From NCBI RefSeq assembly GCF_036669915.1, contig NC_089313.1, positions 16,941,075-17,005,074 of the forward strand: 64,000 bases of DNA. The letters run 5' to 3'. Source of the DNA: Pocillopora verrucosa (lineage: Eukaryota > Cnidaria > Anthozoa > Scleractinia > Pocilloporidae). Position 1 is the stretch's first letter. The number at the start of each line of letters is the position of its first letter. The position numbers were made by a program, and so were the translations under genes. The notes under the pieces were generated by a model. The model was not told the DNA's origin, made no database searches, and worked only from the letters and a program-made list of their open reading frames with translations. Of this stretch, positions 53,834 to 64,000 are shown in pieces.

Positions 53834-56800
53834 ATGAATTGCGAGGAAGAAGTTTTCAAAATTGGAAAGCAGCTGGAGAAGATAGTGGGACAGGAAGGAG
53901 CGGTAAGAAGAACATTTGTGATCATTTTCGCAGCCACCGGCCGGCCTAAGTATATTTTTGCAATAAAGCGTTAGTAAACACCACTAAAAACCCAATCATC
54001 AGCTCTGCTCGTAAGGCAGAGATTTGAAAAATACGTACCAGGTAGCTGAGCTGTCTAAAACGAATGGTTTTATTTTTGATTTGTTGATTTGGTCATCATA
54101 CCGGAAGCGCATGCTGAATTGTTCATGTTCAAAGTTGTACGAACACGCGTTAAGGATCGAATTTCCGGCTGGAAAATCTTACAAGTGCAAGCACACAAAT
54201 CAGCATATTCAGCTCGTGGCTTGAAATTCCGTCATTTGACAATTATTTTTCTTTGAAGAGTTAGCTATGGAGAATTGGTACTTAATGTTTAAAATACTCT
54301 TGCGCTTAGCTAAATATTGAGTTTATTTTGCGCGCTTTTTAGAAAATGAAAGAACACACACTGAAACTTCATTTCACTGAAATAGAATCGGGAATGAAAA
54401 TTTGTCGGACTTTTACGAGTGGTACTTTATCATGTTGGAATTTTAATGTTTGAAATGACAACTGGTGTCTCCATACCCAAAAACACCTTGCATGAGCAGT
54501 ACTGTATTCAGCTCTTCCTTTTAATATCAATATGATAATAATACTTTAACACCTTTCCTAGCAATTTTTCCAACAATAATTTTTATTATTGCTTCTGGTG
54601 CACTTTCAATTAATTTTGAAAGAAAGAAAGTTGTTGCCTGAATTTAAAAGAAAAAAGCAGCCATATTCTTTTTATAAGAAAATAAAGAATTACTGCTTTG
54701 TTGGTGATATGTTAATTTCTTATATTGGTTCACTTGTCATTTTTTTTTTGTCAAATCCAATTGAAAAATTTCAAATGCTGTTTTCTATTTTTTTAGAGTA
54801 GGTGTTACAAATATAGTTGAAAAAGTGGCGTGAAAAGGAATGAGCAATGGTGTTTACCATGCTTTGACATTACTCTCCTAATTTACGAGGAAGTTGCTCT
54901 AAACATCAGTTTTTCACAACTTGCTATGGTGATTTACCGTCCTGTTTTTGCCACCAGATTCAGAACAACAGTTCCTTTGCCAACACCCATAGCAGCAACC
55001 ACACAAGTTCTTTTGTCAACTTTCAAATGAATTAGAAATGCATTCTACTGTGGTTATTTAAGGAATTTTTATTTTTAGGAATTTTTGCATCTCAAGTTTA
55101 AGGAGCACTTTATTCAAGAGTTCTATTCCCAGAAGGATTTATCAATATATTTTTTTTCACTTGATTATTCCAGATGGATTCTGACAGTGCAGTGGATCTC
55201 TTGAAAAGGCTGAAAGACCTCCCCATCACTCTTGAAGTGCTTCAAAAAACTAGAATAGGCATGTCTGTCAATACTCTGAGAAAAAAGAGTGAAAATGCAG
55301 ACCTTCAGACACAGGCAAAGTCACTCATTAAATCCTGGAAAAAGCTTTTACCAGGTTAGGAAAGAATTTATTTATAAAAAAAAAAAAGCAAAACCAGTTT
55401 TAACCCTCTCACTCCCAAGATCTCAATAGAAATTCTCCTCACTGGCTACCATATAGTACTTAAGGTGTTGATGTAGAGAATTTGGTATTGGATCAACTAA
55501 TAATCTCCATTGGATATTTTCTATATTCTCATCACTTGCCTGCTTCATTTTGTATTGATATTGTAAGGAGAAATTCTCTCTTGGTCATTCATGGGAACAG
55601 GGCTAAGAGCAGCTATACTGTTTGCTTAAAACTTACATCAAATAAGTGATTATTGACTGAAAGGATTTCAATCTGTAAATTTATCTGGGCTCAGTTTCTT
55701 GAGCACTACACAAGTGTATCTGTGTATCATGTGTCACATTACTCACAGACTCAGGTATTTCAGTGTTGTTGTATTTATTTGTCTATGTCCTTTTTCAATA
55801 TGTGTTTTTTAACCCTTAAACCCCTGAGTGATTAGCATCTAATTTCTTCCTACAATATCAGCCCTGAATCACACATTAAGGTCACGAGAATAAAGGAAAT
55901 GGTCACCAACTAGAGAAGTTCTAGATTTTGAAACAAATTCTCCTCATCAGCACCTTAGGAAATGTATCAAGAACAGTGTGGATAATATGCATATTGATAT
56001 TAGGGTGTAAAGGGTTGAATGATCTGGATTTTCCAAGTGGTACATGTGATTGCATATAGGAAAATGATGTTGACAACATCTACAAATAAATGGTAGTAAG
56101 AGTTATTGGAGGACCTATCTGTTTTAAATAGATGAACCCTGTAAAGAGAAAGTATGAAGTAGTCAGAAATAGCTCAACTCTTTATTTCACTAAACAGAGA
56201 AATCAGGAGGAAAGAATGAAGAATCCAACACAGATAGAAAAACTCCAAACAGTGAAAAATCAAGTCGAAGCAATTCACCTGCAGAAAAGGCAAAGTCTTC
56301 CACCACACCAACCACCCCTCAAGAAAACAAAGTTGCCACATTCCCGCCCCCAAAAGTCACAAGTGACTCTGTACGGGGAAGGTGTAGAGAAATGATTGCA
56401 AACTCCCTCAAAGTGGAAGAAGGTATTGAACCAAGTAAGTAAAAAACTGATTTATTTCTGAATTCCTTATAGTTTATACCTTTTTCTTTTATGTTACATT
56501 GCAATTGATCCATTTTGCATCCACTTACCAGATCCTTCAGCTCCACCATTTTTGAGGTGAATTCAAAGTTGTCTTTGATGCAGAGTTGCTCATTCCTGGA
56601 TTCAATTTTGTAAAAGTTTGCTTTTTTGTTGTCCCACTGGGGAAGGATAATTTCAACAATCTCGAGATGCCTCTGACTCAGGAGTATAAATGGAGAGGAG
56701 TGAACTGTCAAGGAAATGTCATGAAATTTTGGGAAATGAGATATGGGGGAGGGGGGGTGGGGAAGGGAACCCATAATAGGGTACAGTATCTCATCTTGGG

Positions 56801-59800
56801 GAATTAGCTGTCCTCTGCTCTCAGGACGGCTTGATCCCACATTGACTAAAACATATTTTGCTATCAATTTGTAAAGTGTATTTTGTTGGCAAGTTCTTGT
56901 CTGTCCTACTTGAGTTAGCTCACCTAAGGGCCTGCTACAGAGATCGCTGACCACTTAAATAGTCATTGTTGTGATTGTATATTTGCTTAGTGTACTTATT
57001 TTCAAAAAATACAAAATCTCATCCCTAAATTGTCTCACAACATAAGAAAGTATCATTACTGATATTTGAATTTGTGTTTCTTTTACAGCCACTACGCCTG
57101 AAGACTTTGCTGCAGCTTGTGAGGAATGTATCCTTCATAAAGTATTCATGTATTTCTTATTTCTCCAGGAAAGGTGAAGAAAAATTAAAAATTTTTAATC
57201 GAAACTTACAATATTGGTGAAAGTTCCACAATTATTTGGATATTTGTGGAAAAATGATCATTTAAGGCCTTGCACAAATCTAATAAAATGGCATTTGCAT
57301 CATGGTAACTCAGATGAATACTCGAGCTCAACATCCTTGTGAGAAAAAGGACTATTTATTTTATTAACCCTTTAACTCCCCTGAGTGACCAAGACAGAAT
57401 TTGTCCTTACAATATCAACACAGAATCAAGCACACAAGTGAGGAGAATAAAGAAAAAGAACTAAAATAAGGGACTACAAGTTGATCCAATACCAAATTCT
57501 CCAAATCAAAATCATTAGTGTTTTATGGCAGACTGTAGGGAGAATTACTAAAGAGATCTTGGGAGTTAAAGGGTTAATTATGACTTGTGTCCAAGATATA
57601 TGGAAAGTTTGAGCAGTCCCACCTTTTTGGTGAAGTCCAATGCTTGAGTCAAAATAGAGCTCTATCATTATTTCAGAGTTTACGTTTTAGGAAAGTAAGA
57701 CAGATACTAAGTTAAAATAAATCACCATGTCTTGGCTAACTTTTTACATTCATGTGACAGATTTCACCAAGAAGGAGGAACTGCTCATGGTTTATGTTTA
57801 ACAGAGCTAATGCCATAATTGATTATTATTCATTGTTACAATTTTTCTGTAGAATTTGAATTATTAACTGACAGATTTAATAATTTTTGCACTAGCTTTT
57901 GAGGGATCTGCACCATGACTTTGTTCCTTAACCTTTTTTCAAGGTATATTTCAAGAGTTTAGGGACACAAATATGAAATATAAACAGCGTGTCAGAAGTC
58001 GTGTCAGTAATCTTCGGGATGCAAAAAATCCCCTTCTTAAAGTGAAAGTACTCACTGGTGAGATTTCACCAGGAAGATTTGCAACAATGCCTACAGAGGT
58101 AAATATTGTTCAGTTCATTGTGGCAGAATTTTTCAAAGTAGAGGAAACCACTAGGCTTTAGTTTCCTTTTGTTATAAGTAAACTGGGTTTTTCTGTTGGT
58201 AAATTCAATTTACAGCATCTCATTTTTTTTCTTGAAAGCCAGAGCCAAATGCTCCACTGAGGAGAATTGATGATCAAACTTGTCTGTTGCTATCTTTAAA
58301 CTAGCTTGCTTTTCTTAGCAAGTTTTCTATGGTAGAGGTTATTGAGTGGTCAAGGCAAGTGTTTTGGTGACAAGACTGCCTGTCTCAAGTGGCATGGTAG
58401 CCTACAAACAAATTGACCTGCCAAAAAATAACAACACTGGCTGAAAATAACATTTGCCAAAGGGTATAACTCAACAGGGAAGTGTACTTGTCAATTACAA
58501 TTTGCAGGTGTAATTAAGGTTTCAATAAAGGCCAGCTACTGACAGTCCACTGCCCCCTTGAAGACCTGCTACTGCCATTTGTTTAGCCAGCAAGCAGGCT
58601 CTTGTGTTTGGGTTTTGCCTTAAAGCCCATTTTTTGGGCACAGCCTCCTATGACACCATGGGAAGCTGCTCATTGAAAAAGTTATCAGAACCCCTGGTGT
58701 AATTGTGGCACAGTTAACTACCGGTAGTAAATGATGTGTGCTGTTACCCAAATGAAAAGCTTATCAGTAGTACTACAACTGTTCTGTTACATTGCTCTAC
58801 GTTTGTTACATACTGCACTGTACATACAGTGCACTATACCACAGCCATTAATTTTTTTATCAATTAACCCTTCAACTCCCACCTAAGATGTGATTGTTAA
58901 TTGTCTCCTTTAGCTGTTGCACAGTTCCTTGCAATTCGTTATGAGGATTTGGTGTTTGATCAAGAGAAATAACGTTAACCTGATAAGTTTGAGTATTCTC
59001 ATTACCTGTTTGCTGGAGAATGTATGGATATTATAAGGAGAAGTTACATGTTAATCACACCTGGGAGTTAAAGGGTTAAGGATAATTTTTATGAGAAATT
59101 GGACTGTACATGATATGCACAATCACTTTGGAGATCCAAGGTTTTAACCGGCTGTGTTGAAATTTCCCTGTTAGGAAATGGCAAGTGACGAGATGAAACA
59201 GTTTCGGCAGGAATGTGCCAAAGAGGGTATTCGTGAAGCACAAGTTGCTAAAAACCAAGGTACCGAAACTGCACTGTTTAAATGTGGAAAATGTGGCAAG
59301 CGAAGGACTACCTACACACAACTACAAACACGAAGCGCTGATGAACCCATGACAACTTTCGTTCTGTGTTTAGAGTGTGGAAACCGCTGGAAAGTAAGTA
59401 CATTGCACCATGTTTCAATGATTGATGTGTATGAAAGTATAACCACTTTTCTTGAGGTTTGCTTTGACAACAGCTGCAAAGCAGAAGAGAAATTCAAACA
59501 AACGCCAAGAGGCCAAGTCAAGGGTCTTGTTTTTTATAAAGAGCGAACAATTCTAGCAGATTACAGGATGTTTGTCACATGATCCTGGTTTAAGCAGGTC
59601 CCTCGCGTAAATGGAGGGGGCATAAGTTAGGTATTCAGGGACCTCCACTGTGTTTAGCCTGTGTGTGATAGAATTCTATCACCATAGGTGGCGTACCCCC
59701 CTTAACCCAATGATGAATCCAGGCGGTGACCGACTCTGATTTTAAATTTAATTCCCCTCCGTACCTGATAAAAATCGCCGAATGCATAAATTCCATTCGA

Positions 59801-61443
59801 ATGTAAGCCCTTAACCCTTTAACGCCCAGAAGTGATTCACATGTAACCTCTCCCTACAATATCTGTCCACTATTTAGCAAGCTGGTAATGAGAGTATTCG
59901 AATGTATCAGGTAGAATTTGTTTTCTTTATCTAACACCAAATTCTTGCAACTAATTTACAAGGAAATGTGTAGCAGCTAGAGGGGAGAATTAACAATCAG
60001 ATCTTGGGTGTTAAAGGGTTAAAAGAGTCCTTTGAAAAACTAGGTGTAACCCTTTGTTCTGAATCACCATCTAGCAATCCTCCTCTAGTTTCGTGCGCGA
60101 GAGAGAGACGCTAACGTAGTGTGGTCCCGTCTTCATCGCCTTTCCGGTCTTAAAAGTTTGCAAGGATTTCATTCAGCGCAGGTTACTAGCGGTGTACCTC
60201 CGCCTATAAAACCTCTTACCGCTAACTGTTGAGCCTACGAGCAGGCTCTCTTGTTTGATTTTCTCCTCACGGCCCCCCAGGAGGAAATTGTAAAGTAGCC
60301 GGAGCACTATCTCATCGCGATAACGGCGGCCTTGCGGGGTGGGGTGCTGGAACACGAAAAGTACCCGGCGCAAATGCTTGAAGTAGCCGGTGACTTGCGC
60401 CGGGCGCCGGCTAAATTTGAAAACCCTGCCCCTTTCAAGGCACGGCTACCTGTTACACCGTCGGCAACCGCCTGGGGAAAAAGTTGGTGAAACCCCTGAG
60501 TTTGGTATTCCATCACTTGTTCTGTCTTCGGACCTTGCGTTATCCAGTCCGTCCTCGTGTAGTGATCTTCCTATCTTTTTCTAATGCCGCAAACTGGCAG
60601 CTAATTAAAACTTTCCTTCGCGAGACGCTCTCAATAGGAATACTTTCCGCAATATTAGAGAATTGAAATTTCGATCGGCTGAAAAAAAAATTTTTTTGGT
60701 ATGCATACTCACACTTGATAGAGTTCACAACTCCGTCCAATACGACAGTATATTGTATCTCAGCTTCAACAATGTAAATTGATATTATGGTTTCAGAATC
60801 ACCATTAGTTCATCTGTATTGTGTCTTTAAAAAGAATAACCCACCCAGGATTCTTAATACATTACAGTTTATCTAGTCAAATATTGTTAATGTGCCCTTG
60901 AAGTGGGGTTGAATGAAGTCTGTGTTAATCGTACCATTGTGTTGTCCCCCCTTTCCCCCCCCCCCCCCCCCCCCCCCCATATGATTTTTTTTACCATGTA
61001 CTGTTACGTTCTAGTTGTCCTGGGCCATGTTAGGCCTGTTTGCTCGAAATGTCAGCTTTAGTAACTCTTTACGAAAGCCAGTTTACATCTTCAACTCAGT
61101 TGATAAAACCAAACCGCTGATGTGGTACCAAAGAAACTTACTTCTCTTATTCATTTTAATGGTAACTTAATTCTGTTTTAAAAAAAAGTTATTTTTAGCT
61201 CTAATGTTCTCTACATATTGTGGATAATGTAGGTCAAATTGTTAGTTTGGCAATTTAGCGAACACTCGCTATTAAACTTAATCATCTAAATTTCCGCGAT
61301 AATTGTGTAATCATCACCACGTGTGGTAAATGTGAAATAACATGATTAATTATATGTATTAAGCACCTATAATGTAGAATTATCAGTATTCTAAAATTAA
61401 TCAATTAAAACACTTTTAACTTCTTTTTTTACAGTTTTGTTGA
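53834..61443 (+). CDS. TCEA: Transcription elongation factor TFIIS (TCEA)
   Basis: Seven exons join in frame to 302 residues (human TCEA1 301): 53834-53902, 55174-55354, 56198-56434, 57089-57127, 57944-58098, 59175-59393 and 61435-61443. The N-terminal LW domain spans 1-82 ([32 protein letters not shown]). A Ser/Lys-rich linker follows, then the Pol II-binding central domain (about 138-235; [31 protein letters not shown]). The zinc ribbon uses C264, C267, C292 and C295, with the catalytic RSADE hairpin (D283, E284) that enters the Pol II pore and stimulates cleavage of backtracked RNA. The last exon is only TTT TGT TGA, giving the family C-terminus WKFC. Every junction restores the conserved order, so the model is strong. 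It acts in the nucleus. Confidence 0.94.
55400..55605. mobile_element. TTAA miniature element, type 1
   Basis: TTAACCCTCTCACTCCCAAG at the left; the right end (CATTCATGGGAACAGGGCTAA) is worn. It begins 45 bases after TFIIS exon 2. Confidence 0.75.
55809..56017. mobile_element. TTAA miniature element, type 2 (reverse orientation)
   Basis: TTAACCCTTAAACCCCTGAG at the left and TATTAGGGTGTAAAGGGTTGA at the right, in TFIIS intron 2. Confidence 0.8.
57364..57577. mobile_element. TTAA miniature element, type 1 (good copy)
   Basis: TTAACCCTTTAACTCCCCTG at the left and GGGAGTTAAAGGGTTAA at the right, TTAA at both ends, in TFIIS intron 4. Confidence 0.9.
58864..59079. mobile_element. TTAA miniature element, type 1 (good copy)
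   Basis: TTAACCCTTCAACTCCCACC at the left and GGGAGTTAAAGGGTTAA at the right, ending 95 bases before TFIIS exon 6. Confidence 0.9.
59812..60022. mobile_element. TTAA miniature element, type 1 (good copy)
   Basis: TTAACCCTTTAACGCCCAGA at the left and TTGGGTGTTAAAGGGTTAA at the right, in TFIIS intron 6. Confidence 0.9.
60955..60978. repeat. Poly-C tract
   Basis: Twenty-four uninterrupted C bases. Exact length is doubtful because such runs are error-prone in sequencing. Confidence 0.9.
61041..61104. repeat. Fragment of the 20413-20583 palindrome family
   Basis: GCTCGAAATGTCAGCTTTAG, later CTTCAACTCAGTTGATAA, keeps the order of the palindrome arm with changes. The hammerhead core is lost. Confidence 0.6.
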
Positions 61444-61633
61444 CAAAGCAAAGTTTTGCAGATTTCATCTTTTTCCCGACTGCAGTCCTCAGTAATAATT
61501 TTTGTTCGTCAGCGCATTATTTGGTTCGTATTTAGAGGTTGAATTTACCAAAGACTGCCTGCATTCGAACCATATTTATTTACAACTAGCTAGAAATCTA
61601 GATAGTATCTGTTAGAATTATTCTTAATGCGCT

Positions 61634-61893
61634 TTTCAATTGAGTGTCGTAAATCCAAAACCTACAGCCAATCAGGAGAAATGAAAATACCCTTCAGAGC
61701 CAATGAGAATTCAAAGTAAAAACGATCAAGCTGCCTAAAGCGCGGGAAAACGCGGGCGACCAAGTCGTGATTGGTTTTGGTTTAAAATCTGATTGGCTAA
61801 GAAAGTGGCACCAGTTTTCTGGACCAATCACATAACGAAGTAAAGCAAAACCAAAGTAATCCTGGATTGCTTTTGACACTCAATTGAAAATTG
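61634..61893. mobile_element. About 260-bp inverted-repeat (MITE-like) element
   Basis: The left end TTTTCAATTGAGTGTC and the right end GACACTCAATTGAAAA are perfect inverted repeats. The interior includes a pair of ATTGGTTTTGG/CCAATCA-type segments. A truncated relative lies at 3640-3800. No coding capacity. Confidence 0.8.
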
Positions 61894-63613
61894 CTGTTGT
61901 AGTTACTGTGATTGCATGATAACTTGGATTCCCAAAGTGATGGGAGCTGTGTAAACTATTTGTATTAATCTGTGCCAAAGGTTTGATTAAAGTCATAACA
62001 AATAACAGAATATAATGAATTGGAACTTCCTATTTGAAATCTCTTTTAACGGGCATACTTCTACAGTAAATCAAACCATCTGTCATTTTGCCCTATTTGC
62101 CATTTTCTGAGAGGAAATTATGTGAATGCAAGGTTGTGATGACAAGCTACCGATGGTCAAAACACAATGGTCAAAACTCAGTACCCAATTTTATTTCACA
62201 AGTTTGTACAAATTTCTTGCAAGTTGTGGCTCAGTAAACAGAGGTCATTTTCCACCAGTTCAACCTGTAATCTATTTACAATTTATTTTAATTTACATTT
62301 TATTACATCTAATCATTTGTCTGCGTTTTCTTGCCATCATTTGATCATTTATTCGAATCTCTTTATTACGACAGTGTTATCTTATAAATAAACATTTGAC
62401 CGCAAACTCAAGCAGCTGTACAGATGTGTTGCGAGGACATGTCTCAAGGAAACAAGTTGTTCGTACCACACGTCTATTTACAAAATATCTTAGGTCTCTG
62501 AGGAAACATTTCTAAACTGTTGAATTGTCTGTCTAACTTAAAAGGAAACTCATTGCTCTACTTGATTCACTAACAGTGATAACTGTTCAAAATCTCCATA
62601 GTCTTGAAGAAAGTGACACGCGAGCAAGTTTGTAGGTTATTTAGAAAACGCTAGAAACTTATCAAGACAAAATCGATCCAAAACAGTGCAAAACTTTGAG
62701 GCTTAAGTTTTACAAGTAAGAATGTTTTTTGGCAATGTTTTTTGCTCTAAAAAAGGCCAGGCAGCTGGCCTGTTTAAACTGTTTTACAAAGTGCCCATAG
62801 GCGTTTTTCCTTATAGAAACTTCTCTTATATACTCTGTTTATGGATACCATTAGATGTACCAAGAATTTGTCACAACTACGGTAATCAAATTTAACGGGT
62901 GTCAGTCAGCAGCCTCTTGTCCGCTGGCACTTGATGTGTTATTATATTACATCGTATTTACAGACGAACCTAATATAAACCCACTGTTCCTAAACGAGAA
63001 TGACTTTGTAAGGGTTTTGCTTTTTTTGGTCAAGTTGGGGTAAAAATCAAAATGTCTTTGTTATGCTACTAAGTAATAATTCTTCTGACCTTCAGGCTGG
63101 ATGAGAACTTTACTTACAGTACGACTCAAAAAACTAAAGAACATGCAGGAAGGAAGAACAGACAAAACTCTGTAATCAAATCAATAATTTGAATCGAAAA
63201 CGGATATTTAGGCATAAATGATCTAAGTCACAGTTGGAATTGGAAGGGGAAAGCAACACTTACTTAGTTTGGCGGTTTGGGAATCGAGTATTCTGGTTGG
63301 TTTATTCTTCATCCTGTTCCTGTGTAAGATTTTGTCAATGAATTTTTCATGAGTTGATGAGTACGGAATCATAATTTGAGGCGTAAATTGATACTCAGTA
63401 GATGGTTGTATGCATCGAAATTGGGTGAAATTCTGCTAATATGTACGACGGAGAAATTCATGACCACTTGTACTGTAAATTAACTTCGCACTGTTCTATA
63501 GTAATCCGCATCTTGTGTAAAACATTTCAATGGCTGCGCTTTCCCATGCTTGAACTGAAGAGTTAATTCGTCGCCGTCTTTGTTCAAAAGTCAACGTTGC
63601 GCACCAGCCTGGG
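61894..63613. other. Intergenic spacer between TFIIS and RGS gene
   Basis: AT-rich DNA. Open frames at 62126-62391 and 62855-63043 resemble nothing. An exon-like minus-strand frame at 63264-63435 is discussed in the findings. Confidence 0.4.
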
Positions 63614-63781
63614 TCAATGTTTCTTCAAAAGTTGTTTGTAATGTTTCGATTTGATAAATCTTGGAAAACAGTCATGGTACATTAGCGTAAATATATGATC
63701 TTGTGCGCATTTAAAGGTGTCTTTATCCGGATTGCTCATGCTTTTATCGATTTCTGCTCGTACTTTAGCATCTAGACTAAT
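63614..63781 (-). CDS. Regulator of G-protein signalling (RGS), last coding exon (partial gene)
   Basis: On the minus strand a 3' splice site (CCGTTTACAG, 63782-63791) opens a 55-codon exon in phase 0 that ends with TGA at 63614-63616. It reads ISLDAKVRAEIDKSM, then KCAQDHIFTLMYHDCFPRFI and ends YKQLLKKH. The order SLD..VR..I...M, AQ..I..LM..D..PRF..S..Y..LL is the C-terminal half of the RGS domain, which speeds GTP hydrolysis on G-alpha-i/q subunits. The short C-terminus and the intron position fit small RGS proteins (RGS17/19/20 or RGS4 type). The earlier exons lie beyond the right edge. The frame was too short to be obvious as an isolated ORF but is well supported by motif. Confidence 0.85.
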   Translation of the reverse strand: MSLDAKVRAEIDKSMSNPDKDTFKCAQDHIFTLMYHDCFPRFIKSKHYKQLLKKH

Positions 63782-63838
63782 CTGTAAACGGAAAAGAGAT
63801 ACGAGAACTGAAATAAAGACACAAAGAAACTGGCATGC

Positions 63839-64000
63839 GTGAACCTCTTACAGCATAATATCAGTATGCATATTCTCCATACTGTTCTTTATACATTTCC
63901 CACGGTGCTGACGAGGGGAATTTGTTTAAAAACCAGGAGCTTCTTTAGTTTGTCATCATTTACTTTATTCTCCTGACCCTAATGTTTGATTCAGGTGTGA
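63839..64000. mobile_element. TTAA miniature element, type 2 (cut by window end)
   Basis: Left end CCTCTTACAGCATAATATCAG, then the usual type 2 interior (CATATTCTCCATACTGTTC) to the window edge. It lies in the RGS intron. Confidence 0.75.

Larger units (their letters stand above)
60023..61434. other. TFIIS intron 6 remainder
   Basis: Intron sequence. Open frames at 60173-60373, 60307-60516 and 60390-60584 overlap on both strands in a GC-richer patch and resemble no family. It includes a 24-base C-run (60955-60978) and a hairpin-family fragment at 61041-61104. Confidence 0.5.

Noticed and set aside
56319-56954. 211-codon minus-strand frame across TFIIS exon 3
   Set aside because: Half of it is antisense to the conserved TFIIS linker exon and the rest is intron; no family resemblance.

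Overview
The window looks like nuclear DNA from an anthozoan cnidarian, most probably a stony coral or close relative; I cannot name the species. It is AT-rich, with short exons separated by canonical GT-AG introns. All recognisable proteins are metazoan (ASXL, EEF1E1/AIMP3, tetraspanin, KAT8/MOF, SLC16 carriers, TFIIS, RGS). It also carries Penelope-like retroelement debris and about 22 short TTAA-flanked miniature elements. I saw no prokaryotic operon, tRNA, rRNA or CRISPR array.

Layout. 1-208 (+): last exon of an ASXL (Additional sex combs-like) gene encoding its C-terminal PHD finger. About 2590-3630 (-): decayed Penelope-like reverse transcriptase region with a hammerhead-ribozyme-like motif and a terminal palindrome. 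4335-5131 (-): ankyrin-repeat/SOCS-box (ASB-like) exon. 7074-9895 (+): complete four-exon EEF1E1. 11594-19793 (-): complete nine-exon tetraspanin with a long Pro/Gln-containing tail. 21669-29001 (-): complete ten-exon KAT8 (MOF) acetyltransferase. 29002-34564: long stretch with no recognised gene. 34565-40189 (+) and 41733-47936 (-): a tail-to-tail pair of SLC16-type transporters with matching intron positions and phases; the second has a roughly 1,290-residue cytoplasmic tail in one exon. 49460-52887 (-): three-exon protein read as TIR-SAM-TIR-TIR, whose stop codon lies in the end of a miniature inverted-repeat element. 53834-61443 (+): complete seven-exon TFIIS (TCEA), whose last coding exon is two codons plus stop. 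63614-63781 (-): terminal exon of an RGS protein.

The genes do not form one pathway. Chromatin and transcription genes (ASXL, KAT8, TFIIS) sit among membrane-protein and signalling genes, as in ordinary animal gene neighbourhoods. KAT8, EEF1E1 and TFIIS keep near-human lengths and key residues. The novelty is in the multi-TIR protein, the giant-tailed SLC16 carrier and the repeats: hammerhead-like motifs with compensating stems, an 80-bp-arm perfect-hairpin element, nested and abutting miniature elements, and a 1.2-kb inverted repeat in a KAT8 intron.

All exon borders were read by eye from splice consensus, reading phase and family similarity. None was checked against transcripts or databases.
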